Positions 7,259 to 15,135 of a stretch of 24,839 bases of DNA are shown here, piece by piece. Position 1 is the stretch's first letter. The number at the start of each line of letters is the position of its first letter. Origin of the DNA: a virus; IMG/VR virus record IMGVR_UViG_3300010318_000044, positions 1-24,839 of that record. One strand, 5' to 3'. Below the pieces are notes generated by a model. It saw nothing but the letters and a program-made list of their open reading frames with translations. It was not told the origin of the DNA and ran no database searches. The position numbers and the translations under genes were made by a program.

Positions 7259-10200
7259 ATGGTATTCTCCTACGCTGGTACTGGTAGAATACCCCAGTTC
7301 ACTGCTGTTCAGTCACTGGGGTTAATTTCGTACAGCTATAATTCAGCAATAGGAGAGCAATTTTTATATCTAGATTTTGGTAATGTAGGTTTAGATTACT
7401 GGGTTCTTGAGAACTACCAGAACACAGTTCTCTCTTCAATTCAAAATCAGCAATTAATTAATCTAACAGAAACTAGTGGTCCTGTCGCCACGTTAGATTA
7501 CGGATCAATTAGTCAAATAGAAGCAGTATCTACTGAAGACTGGGGTCTCATTACTGTTTCTTCAAATATTACTTCGTTTGGATTCCTACATTATCAGTCT
7601 CTCACAACTTGGTCTGTTGTTAACACATGGGTTGGCACAGGAACTGTATGGGAGATGGATGGAGGAACCAGATACAGACTGGATGCTCCTTGGATTGGCT
7701 CTGGTACGCTGCGCCTATTCGGCACTACAACCACTAATTATGTACCTGCGATCACTACGGAGGGTCTACTACCCCTCCGTAGTGACACTAGAATTGCGTT
7801 TAGTCCTAACTGGAACGCATTCGGCACCCTGTTCAGCGGTAGCTTTGCTGGAGAGGCTGTCACCAAGGTATTCCCAGAAGATTCTGATTATGCTAGCATA
7901 GAAGGTTCACTTACCACGTTAACTGCTGCGGATCTGTCCAGCGGTTACAATGCGGTATATGATGGATCCATATACTATTCCAGCAGTGGACCTGGCACAG
8001 GTTCTACTAATGGATTTGCTGTAGGTCCACACGTCAGATTTGGCACAATCACCGACCCTGGATTATCTAGCAGCACAAGCAGAAAAGTTGAATATACTCT
8101 AGACCTCACTGATGTTGAGGAGATCACCTTTAGACTCGTTATGGGTAATGGGTCTAATGGTGGAGAGACTCCAGAAAATGGCGAAGACCTATATGTGAGA
8201 TACCTAGATACAGGTCTCTCCCTTAATGATGCATCTAGAAAATTACTAGACCACGCAGAAACTACTTACACAACTCCTGGCGATAAGACAGTTACTGTCC
8301 CAGTAGAGGCAAGAAGACCTAATCAGACCATTAGAATTTACCAGTTAGCATGGACTGGTACATATGAATTTGATCACTACGGATTTATATCACTATCATA
8401 TGGCAGCGAAGTTGTTGTCAGTGGAGATGGTGATCAACGCAATACTTTATTCAATGTTGCTGGTGCTGCTGGCATCGTTGCATCTATACGTCATATTGGA
8501 TCTGGCAATCTATTCTCACTCAACAACAGTGTTCTTTCCAGAACATATGATTATGTTGGCGAAGGAACTCTATTCACTGTCACAGGAACCAGCGAGACGG
8601 TTACCTATGACTACAACCCAGACAGTATTGTATACTTTGAATATGAGGACTTCGGACTTGTTTCCGAGCTTCCTATTAATTCTATCGTTCTGCAAACAAT
8701 TGCAAACGATCCTCTGTCGATATATGCTAATGACAGAATTGTTGATCTAGTTGTTCAAGGATCAACTAGTGGAGACTTTATTGATTACGGTGACCTATTA
8801 ATAGATGGTCAAGATCCCCCAGAAACTCTACAGACAGATTGGGGATACATTTGGGAAACCTACACCAAGTACCCAATGGGTCTTGGAAGACTACGTGGTG
8901 CTGCGGTTGAAAGATTTACACCAAACTATGTTGGTTCTGGTGGACTATTTGCATTCATCAATGGTATTGGAAGAACCAAACCAAGATGGATTGCATATGT
9001 CAATATTGGTATATTTGGAGAAGCAATTACCAACTTCAGTCTGCTCCATATTGGATCAGGAAGCCTGTTCTCACTATCGAATACCCAAGATAGTGTTCTT
9101 TATAATTACAGCGGTTCTGGGGACCTCTACGCTATCTCTGGCGCAGCAGAAGCAGTTGGATTCAACCCACCAGATATTACTACAGACATTGTTCTTTCTG
9201 GATCTGCTAATATTGCCTTCGCACCAAATTGGAATGCCGAAGGAACAATTGATATTGATGGATTTGCGACAGAAAGAAATACAGAATCTTACTTTGGATC
9301 GGGAACTCTATTCAACTTTGATAGTAAGGTTGAAAGAAGAACCTATGCATACAATAGTTCTTCAAATGTTATCTTCACACCATATGATTATGGTAGTGTT
9401 GCTGAAAGTGCAATTGACTCGATTGTTCTGCAGACAATTGCTAATGATCCATTAACATTATATGCATCCGATAGAATCATTGACCTAGTTGTTTCTGGTA
9501 GTTCTAGCGGTTCATTCTATGATTATGGTTCGATCATTACTGATGGTCAGGATCAACCAGAAACAATCACTGATGATTATGAATATATTACGGAGACTAT
9601 TTCCAGATATGCTCTTGGGGGTCTTCACTTCAATGGTACTGCTGCTGTTCGAAGAGAGTTCTCTTACTTCGTTGAACAAAATCCAGATCATGCAGACATC
9701 CGTCTTTGGATTGAAGGTATTGGAAGAACCAAGCCAAGATGGATTGCATATGTCGAGATTGATCTCTATGGCGAAGGAGTTGACTCTGTTAGTAGAAGTG
9801 AAGTTGGATCTGGATCTCTATTTAACTTTGTATCCACAGAAGAAAGACGTTCCTATGGTTATCAAACCGAAGGAACACTTTATGCTATCAGTGGTGCCGC
9901 AGAATCCTTTGGTGCGAATCCACCAGACATCACCACAGATCTTCAGTTCTCTGGTTCAGCAACTGTTGCATACGTACCTAACTGGAATGGATCTGGTCTA
10001 TTAACTATAGATGTTGATCATGTTGTTCTAACAACATACAGCGAAGTAGGTTTCGGTAATCTCTTCAACATTGGCAATAAGGTAGAGAGAAGAACATACT
10101 CTTACAATTCTGTATATCCAACATCTGATGTTAGATTCCAGAATCTTGATTATGGACTCGTATCAAGCGAGGTAATAGATTCCTTCGTTCTTCAAGATAT

Positions 10201-13200
10201 TGCAAATGATCCACTGTCTCTATATGAGGATGACAGGATCATTGATCTTGTATACACTTCCAGCACAAGTACTCCAGTATTTGACTACGGTCTCGTATCA
10301 GATCCAAACCCATCAATCACAGATGATTACGAATTTATCTGGCAGACTGTTGGTAGATTTGCAATGGGTGACTTCAGATTTACTGGAGCATCCAAAACTA
10401 ACTTCAGCCTCACTCATGCTGGTAGTGGTCAGATCACTGTTGATATTGACACAACAGTCCAGATTAATCCAAGATGGAATGCCGATATCTTTATTGATGT
10501 CACTGGAAATGCTGTTGAGAAAAGCACGAAATTCTTCAAAGGATCTGGATTCTTACCAGCAATTATCAATACAACAGATTCCAGAACCTTTGCTTATGAT
10601 GGAACTGGTAACCTGTTTGGATTCGTTGGTGGAGAAGAAGCTGTTACCTTTGATTATCCAATACGAGATCTTGACATCACAATTACTGGTGCAGCAACTG
10701 TTGCATATGTACCAAACTGGAATGGTTCTGGAAGATCTATATTCTCTGGCGAAGGTGTTGAAAGAGTTGCATTCGATTATGTCGGCAAGGGAGTTCTATA
10801 CAACTTCGAGACTGTCGTTGAAAGAAGAGTATATCATTACAACACCACATCAATTGATGAGTATGTACACCTTGATTACGGTCTCGTCAGTGGTCCAGCA
10901 ATTGATTCGGTCGTTATTCAGACAATTGCTAACGATCCATTAACAACATATCAGAACATCAAGATTATTGATCTGGTAACACCTGGATCTACCTCTGGCA
11001 ATTACTTCGATTATGGATATCTAGAGCAACCTCTTGACGCTGGTCTGTTTGGAGTTCAGGATGCTCCAGATGTTACTGATGATTATCAGTACATTCTTGA
11101 CAGTGCAACAATCTATCCATTCGGTAGATTGCAACTTGGTCTTTCTTCTGTTGATACGAAGACTAACTTCAGTCTCCTTCATATTGGTAACCCAGAAGGA
11201 GCACAAATTAAGATCGGTGGTGAAGTTGAGGTACGTCTACCAAACGTACATACTGGCGACGGAACTCTGTTCGCAATCGAAGGTGCTGCAGAATCTGTTA
11301 CATACAGCCCAGATGATCTTACTGGTCTCTTCGAGTTTGTCGGATTTGCTGCTACCAGAAGAATTCCAAACTTCAATGGTGGCGGTACAATTACTCTCGA
11401 TGGAGAAGCATACAGCACGGTTGCATTTGCTGGATTCCAAGAGAATACAATTATTATTTCTGGTACAGCAACAGAGAAGTATACTCCTTCTTACGTTGGC
11501 GATATCAGAATTGGTACATTCTCTGGTGCGGTCGAAGCGGTTGCATTCAATCCACTAGAAGAACAGATCCTATTCTCCATCAGTGGATTTGCATCACAAA
11601 GATTTACCAATTCTTATATTGGAAGCGGAGATCTATTTGCTATTGGCGGGGCTGGGGAAGCAGTTGCAGCAGCAGAAGACAAGAGAATTCTTATCTCTAT
11701 TTCTGGCACTGTTGCGGAAAGATTTGTTCCGAACTTCAATGGTTCTGGATCTATCTCTGTGCTATCTGGTGCAGCAGAGTCCAGAACTGCAAGTCCAGAC
11801 GATCTTACTGGTCTATTCAACTTTGTTGGATTTGGCAAGGTCAAGTACACAGCATCTTACTCTGGATCTGCTTTACTCAAACTGTCTGGAACAACCGATC
11901 CAGAGATTCTTACATTCGCAGAGCAACCAACAGTACAAGTTGTTGTTTCTGGTGTTGCAGCAGAAAGTTTTGCTCCACGTTATATTGGCGACATCAGAAT
12001 TGGTACTCTATCTGGTGCAGCAGAATCTGTTACCTTCAATCCACTGGAGAGAGACATGCTCTTCTCCATCACGGGAAGAGCAGCAGAATCTTTCAGCTTC
12101 GGAAATTACGAAGCAGATGCAGACATCAAGATCTACGGTCAACTTGCGAAGACTCCAAACCTCACATTCGCAGAGCAACCAACTGTACAAACATCGATCT
12201 TTGGCGAAGCATTTGTCATCAACGTCGATGTATATCTGGCAGAAGGAACTATCTTCTCGCGTGGACTGGTATCCGAGTCCAAGACAGTCAAGCTTCCACC
12301 TATTGTCCCAGCAGACATTCGTCTCTCTGGCACAGCAGCAGAAGCAGTTGGATTCAACCCACCAGATATTACAACCCAGATCAAAATTTCTGGCGCAAGT
12401 GCAGAACCAGTTCTCACATTCGCAGAGCAACCAACAGTACGTGTTGCTATCAGTGGCTTTGCTATCGAGAAAAATACAGAAGTATACTTCGGTACTGGTT
12501 CTATTTTCTCTCGTGGAATTACTTCAGAGTCTGTCACGAGAAGACTACCAGAGTTTACTGCTCATCTCAACATCAATGGTGTTGCGACAGAGAGTGCAAC
12601 ATTCAGAGAGATATTCTTCGGTTCTCTATTCACATTCAGAGGATCTGCATCTCCAGCACTTCTCACATTCGCAGAGCAACCACAAACTCTCGGACGTATT
12701 AGCGGTGTTGCTGCTGCTTCAAGAGCAAGAGACTTTGTTGGTTCTGGAAGAATTGCAACTCTATCTGGTGCTGCAGAAGCCGTCACCTTCAATCCACTGG
12801 AAGAGCAGATTCTATTCTCTGTCGATGGTATCGCAAGAACGAAATACTCTCGTACTTGGGTTGGTTCTGGAAATATCAACATATATCCAGAAGCAGCAGA
12901 TATCAGATTTACTCCAAACTGGAATGTCGAAGGTGTCATTCCTGTCAGTGGAGACGCTGCATACAGAACAGCAAAAGACTTTGTTGGCGATATCAGAATC
13001 GGCACATTCTCTGGTGCTGCAGAATCTGTTACCTTCAATCCACTGGAGAAAGATTTACTCTTCTCAATTACAGGAAGAGCATCTCTTGCATACGCAGTAT
13101 CCGAAGTCAAGTTTGTCGATGCTCGTATCTTTGCGGAAGATGTCAAAGTATATACCGTCAAGATATTCTCCGCTTCTGGTCTTGTCGATATTACTGGAGA

Positions 13201-14230
13201 TGCCGTCGAAAGAATCACAAGTTCTTATGTTGGCGACATCAGAATTGGTACTCTATCTGGTGCAGCAGAATCTGTTACCTTCAATCCACTCGAAGAGCAG
13301 ATTCTCTTCTCCGCTACTGGACTTGCTACCTCAAGTCTCGTCAAGAAGTATATCGGCACTGGAAATCTTTATGCTATTGCTGGCGCAGCGGAATCCAGAA
13401 CAGTTGCACTGCCAACAGAAGGTCTATACGATATCACGGGCGAAGCAAGAGTTGTCATTACTCTCTCCCATGTTGGCGAGGGCAATCTATTCAGTATCGT
13501 TGCTGGTCGCGAAGCAGTTGCTTACGATTACACAGGAGAGCAAGTTCTCTTCAGCCTTTCTGGTCAAGCAGAAGAAAGAATCGTTATTATCGAATCTGGA
13601 TCTGGTTCTATCTTCTCGTTCTCTGGAGCAGCAGAAAGAGTTGCATATGTACCAAGTCTTCTTGCAGATGTCAACATCAGTGGTGTCGCAGAAACACCAA
13701 GAGCAAGAGCATACGTTGGTACAGGAAATCTACCAGTATTTGGTGGTGCTGCGGAAGCAAGAACAATTACTTACGAGAATGTCGCAATCTTCGACTTCCT
13801 CGGTCAAGTCAAACTTACCACCACCAAAGCTTACCAAGGATCTGGAGAGATTCAGATCAGCGGAGCAGCCGCAGATTCATTCACCAGAGCACCTTACTCT
13901 GGTCAAGTCGAGATCAAAGTATCTGGGCAAGCAGCAGAAAGAACAAGTGCCAGACCTCCAGAAATTACAACAGAAGTCAAACTTTCTGGAGAGGTCGCGG
14001 TACTACGCGCCCAGGCGTTTGCTGGATCAGGAACGCTCAAGCTTCGCAGCGATACGATTATTGGTATCCGTATCCGCATTATTGGTACTGGATCTATCAA
14101 GGTCAGAATTCAGACCAACTATACTCCACTACTCTCTCACATTCCAGACGTTCACATTCGTCTTGAGGGTGCAGCAGCAACTGTCAAGATCGCTGTTGCT
14201 CCACCACGCACATATGGATGGATTATCTAA
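7259..14230 (+). CDS. Giant repetitive fibre-like structural protein (2323 aa)
   Basis: One uninterrupted frame. An in-frame TAG at 7253-7255 bounds the start, so the ATG at 7259 is the first possible one; no Shine-Dalgarno or exact late box precedes it. Residues 1-200 are Tyr- and Ser-rich. About 215-385 hold a non-repeated beta-rich insert (VEYTLDLTDVEEITFRLVMG, then GEDLYVRYLD) resembling a jelly-roll or reelin-like module. The rest is repeat: units of about 20 residues with the pattern G-x-G-x-L-[FY]-x-[IF]-x-G-A-A-E, arranged as about 41- and 82-residue blocks. Residues about 458-1310 form four copies of a 242-254-residue module containing IANDPL. No Cys-rich, catalytic or membrane segment is seen. 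A long beta-fibre or solenoid in the tail is the likeliest role (inferred); it is one of the longest proteins expected in such a phage. Confidence 0.8.
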   Translation: MVFSYAGTGRIPQFTAVQSLGLISYSYNSAIGEQFLYLDFGNVGLDYWVLENYQNTVLSSIQNQQLINLTETSGPVATLDYGSISQIEAVSTEDWGLITVSSNITSFGFLHYQSLTTWSVVNTWVGTGTVWEMDGGTRYRLDAPWIGSGTLRLFGTTTTNYVPAITTEGLLPLRSDTRIAFSPNWNAFGTLFSGSFAGEAVTKVFPEDSDYASIEGSLTTLTAADLSSGYNAVYDGSIYYSSSGPGTGSTNGFAVGPHVRFGTITDPGLSSSTSRKVEYTLDLTDVEEITFRLVMGNGSNGGETPENGEDLYVRYLDTGLSLNDASRKLLDHAETTYTTPGDKTVTVPVEARRPNQTIRIYQLAWTGTYEFDHYGFISLSYGSEVVVSGDGDQRNTLFNVAGAAGIVASIRHIGSGNLFSLNNSVLSRTYDYVGEGTLFTVTGTSETVTYDYNPDSIVYFEYEDFGLVSELPINSIVLQTIANDPLSIYANDRIVDLVVQGSTSGDFIDYGDLLIDGQDPPETLQTDWGYIWETYTKYPMGLGRLRGAAVERFTPNYVGSGGLFAFINGIGRTKPRWIAYVNIGIFGEAITNFSLLHIGSGSLFSLSNTQDSVLYNYSGSGDLYAISGAAEAVGFNPPDITTDIVLSGSANIAFAPNWNAEGTIDIDGFATERNTESYFGSGTLFNFDSKVERRTYAYNSSSNVIFTPYDYGSVAESAIDSIVLQTIANDPLTLYASDRIIDLVVSGSSSGSFYDYGSIITDGQDQPETITDDYEYITETISRYALGGLHFNGTAAVRREFSYFVEQNPDHADIRLWIEGIGRTKPRWIAYVEIDLYGEGVDSVSRSEVGSGSLFNFVSTEERRSYGYQTEGTLYAISGAAESFGANPPDITTDLQFSGSATVAYVPNWNGSGLLTIDVDHVVLTTYSEVGFGNLFNIGNKVERRTYSYNSVYPTSDVRFQNLDYGLVSSEVIDSFVLQDIANDPLSLYEDDRIIDLVYTSSTSTPVFDYGLVSDPNPSITDDYEFIWQTVGRFAMGDFRFTGASKTNFSLTHAGSGQITVDIDTTVQINPRWNADIFIDVTGNAVEKSTKFFKGSGFLPAIINTTDSRTFAYDGTGNLFGFVGGEEAVTFDYPIRDLDITITGAATVAYVPNWNGSGRSIFSGEGVERVAFDYVGKGVLYNFETVVERRVYHYNTTSIDEYVHLDYGLVSGPAIDSVVIQTIANDPLTTYQNIKIIDLVTPGSTSGNYFDYGYLEQPLDAGLFGVQDAPDVTDDYQYILDSATIYPFGRLQLGLSSVDTKTNFSLLHIGNPEGAQIKIGGEVEVRLPNVHTGDGTLFAIEGAAESVTYSPDDLTGLFEFVGFAATRRIPNFNGGGTITLDGEAYSTVAFAGFQENTIIISGTATEKYTPSYVGDIRIGTFSGAVEAVAFNPLEEQILFSISGFASQRFTNSYIGSGDLFAIGGAGEAVAAAEDKRILISISGTVAERFVPNFNGSGSISVLSGAAESRTASPDDLTGLFNFVGFGKVKYTASYSGSALLKLSGTTDPEILTFAEQPTVQVVVSGVAAESFAPRYIGDIRIGTLSGAAESVTFNPLERDMLFSITGRAAESFSFGNYEADADIKIYGQLAKTPNLTFAEQPTVQTSIFGEAFVINVDVYLAEGTIFSRGLVSESKTVKLPPIVPADIRLSGTAAEAVGFNPPDITTQIKISGASAEPVLTFAEQPTVRVAISGFAIEKNTEVYFGTGSIFSRGITSESVTRRLPEFTAHLNINGVATESATFREIFFGSLFTFRGSASPALLTFAEQPQTLGRISGVAAASRARDFVGSGRIATLSGAAEAVTFNPLEEQILFSVDGIARTKYSRTWVGSGNINIYPEAADIRFTPNWNVEGVIPVSGDAAYRTAKDFVGDIRIGTFSGAAESVTFNPLEKDLLFSITGRASLAYAVSEVKFVDARIFAEDVKVYTVKIFSASGLVDITGDAVERITSSYVGDIRIGTLSGAAESVTFNPLEEQILFSATGLATSSLVKKYIGTGNLYAIAGAAESRTVALPTEGLYDITGEARVVITLSHVGEGNLFSIVAGREAVAYDYTGEQVLFSLSGQAEERIVIIESGSGSIFSFSGAAERVAYVPSLLADVNISGVAETPRARAYVGTGNLPVFGGAAEARTITYENVAIFDFLGQVKLTTTKAYQGSGEIQISGAAADSFTRAPYSGQVEIKVSGQAAERTSARPPEITTEVKLSGEVAVLRAQAFAGSGTLKLRSDTIIGIRIRIIGTGSIKVRIQTNYTPLLSHIPDVHIRLEGAAATVKIAVAPPRTYGWII
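7752..7785. repeat. Perfect 13-bp inverted repeat within the giant gene
   Basis: TCACTACGGAGGG at 7752-7764 is the exact reverse complement of 7773-7785, with an 8-base loop TCTACTAC. It encodes part of TEGLLPLRSD, where related repeat units read ITTDIVLSGS. No T-run follows, so it is not a typical terminator. Confidence 0.85.
8630..11180 (+). repeat. Four long tandem modules (about 246 codons each) in the giant gene
   Basis: The phrase IANDPL recurs at 8699, 9437, 10199 and 10925, spaced 738, 762 and 726 bases, always in the main frame. Each copy has the order DYG-x-V, IDS-[IFV]-V-[LI]-Q, IANDPL, [IK]-I-[IV]-DLV, DYG, DD/DW-Y-x-[YF]-I and, in some copies, GIGRTKPRWIAYV (8963 and 9716). The module length is close to three times the 82-codon unit seen later in the gene. 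The fourth copy passes into the shorter repeats. Confidence 0.85.
11985..12045 (+). repeat. 61-bp exact direct repeat, copy 1
   Basis: These 61 bases are identical to 13230-13290, which lie 1245 bases downstream (five times 249). They encode GDIRIGTLSGAAESVTFNP in frame. Confidence 0.9.
13230..13290 (+). repeat. 61-bp exact direct repeat, copy 2
   Basis: Exact second copy of 11985-12045. Recombination between the two would remove 1245 bases without changing the reading frame. A close relative at 12984-13042 (GDIRIGTFSGAAESVTFNP) differs by several silent changes. Confidence 0.9.
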
Positions 14231-14233
14231 TAG

Positions 14234-14241
14234 TATAAATA
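14234..14241 (+). promoter_or_regulatory. T4-type late promoter box (TATAAATA)
   Basis: Exact TATAAATA, 3 bases after the stop of the giant gene (14228-14230) and 25 bases before the ATG at 14267. It probably drives the three genes at 14267-18408. Confidence 0.7.
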
Positions 14242-14266
14242 AAACTGGTATCCTAAATTAAATTTA

Positions 14267-14728
14267 ATGACAACCCAGGTACAGTTTAGAAGAGGTACTA
14301 CCGCTGAACACGCACTATTTACAGGTGCGGCTGGTGAGTTAACAATTGATACCGACAAGAATATGGCCGTCATTCATGACGGAAATACGACTGGAGGTTT
14401 TGACGTTTTTCGTGCTAGGTGGGAGTATCTAAACACAAGCACTACACTAGGAACAAGTTTGAGATATCTAGTAGATTCTTCTGCTGGTCCACTAACTCTC
14501 ACACTACCTTTATATAATAATCAATTGGTTCCTAAACCTGGGGACACTATAGAATTTGTTGACATTAATTTTACATGGGATATAAATAATGTTACGGTAA
14601 TCGATCCGATTGGCAGACAATTCCAGAATACGTTTGGAGTTATCTCTGATCCTTTAGTATTTGATGTGAAAGGAGCGAGAGTACAATTAATCTGGGACGG
14701 CAATTACTGGAGGGTAATCGTATCATGA
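14267..14728 (+). CDS. Small fibre protein with Mtd-N-like start and tip-type domain (153 aa)
   Basis: Residues 3-40 (QVQFRRGTTAEHALFTGAAG, then ELTIDTDKN and IHDGNT) match the pattern of the N-terminal domain of phage major tropism determinant and related fibre proteins (R-R-G-T, G-E-L, D-T-D, H-D-G). Residues about 66-151 (YLVDSSAGPLTLTLP, PGDTIEFVD, VQLIWDGNYWRVI) form a small beta domain that also occurs alone in the 108-residue protein at 18818. No clear Shine-Dalgarno precedes the ATG; the late box at 14234-14241 is well placed. The stop overlaps the next start as ATGA, so translation is probably coupled. Likely a virion surface or fibre component. Confidence 0.75.
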   Translation: MTTQVQFRRGTTAEHALFTGAAGELTIDTDKNMAVIHDGNTTGGFDVFRARWEYLNTSTTLGTSLRYLVDSSAGPLTLTLPLYNNQLVPKPGDTIEFVDINFTWDINNVTVIDPIGRQFQNTFGVISDPLVFDVKGARVQLIWDGNYWRVIVS

Positions 14729-15120
14729 CAATGTTCATTAGCGATAGCTACAATTCATCGTCTGGTGGAGGAGGAACTTCTTTTTCTTCCAACAGTTATA
14801 CCCTAGGTAATGATTTTACCATTCATGCTCTCTATAGGGATTCTGATGGTATGTTAAATTACACCAAGATTAGGAGTATTGACGACGAGGTTGGTCAATT
14901 CTATAGATTAGATGGAACTCCATATCTCGACATTGCTACTGCTGTATATGATTATGTAGAAGAGACTACTGAAGAAAAGTCATATACAAATCATCCACAA
15001 GATAAATACCAACAGTATAGATTCGACAGTCGTAAAGTTACATATTTTATTGACGACGACGGATATTTCGTTGCTAGATTCAACGAAAACTATGATTATA
15101 CCACCGAGGGACCCAAGTAA
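14725..15120 (+). CDS. Unknown 131-residue protein with Ser/Gly linker
   Basis: I do not recognise a family. Residues 8-20 (SYNSSSGGGGTSF) are a flexible linker; the rest is rich in Tyr, Asp and Thr (for example FTIHALYRDSDGMLNYTKI and YFIDDDGYFVARFNENYDYT) and looks like a beta-rich acidic domain. No Cys or membrane segment is present. The ATG overlaps the previous stop by 4 bases and the next gene starts 15 bases after its TAA, so it belongs to the 14267-18408 unit. It may help attach one of the flanking fibre proteins (inference from position only). Confidence 0.65.
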   Translation: MTMFISDSYNSSSGGGGTSFSSNSYTLGNDFTIHALYRDSDGMLNYTKIRSIDDEVGQFYRLDGTPYLDIATAVYDYVEETTEEKSYTNHPQDKYQQYRFDSRKVTYFIDDDGYFVARFNENYDYTTEGPK

Positions 15121-15135
15121 TTACGGAACATAAAC

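Larger units (their letters stand above)
11240..14160 (+). repeat. Array of about 82-codon units (four sub-units of about 20 codons)
   Basis: Marker phrases recur at near-constant spacing. LTFAEQP starts at 11909, 12161, 12413 and 12662 (252, 252, 249 bases). GDIRIG starts at 11498, 11987, 12986 and 13232 (489, 999, 246). FNPLE starts at 11546, 12035, 12788, 13034 and 13280 (489, 753, 246, 246). All fit multiples of about 246-252 bases. Within a unit, half-repeats such as SGAAESVTFNP and ISGFASQRF alternate every 20-21 residues. Roughly 11-12 units fit in the array. Confidence 0.85.

Noticed and set aside
8805-10943. Series of 170-250-codon ORFs in a shifted + frame
   Set aside because: They recur with the same phase in each long module, as expected for shadows of a repeat, and have no start signals.
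12562-13218. 218-codon ORF on the - strand
   Set aside because: Antisense shadow of the repeats; no promoter or ribosome binding site, and every convincing gene is on the + strand.
11240-14160. CRISPR-like array
   Set aside because: Units of about 246-252 bases are coding, in frame, and have diverged copies; there are no short identical repeats with unique spacers.
12856-14166. 436-codon ORF in the third + frame
   Set aside because: Arg/Ser/Tyr/Cys/Trp-rich composition of a shadow frame, and no start signal.
11583-14261. 892-codon + strand ORF overlapping the giant gene
   Set aside because: Treated as a shadow: it lacks a ribosome binding site, its Leu/Gln/Ser-rich product mirrors the repeat of the main frame, and the main frame has coherent fibre repeats through the same bases. 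The oddity is recorded as a finding.
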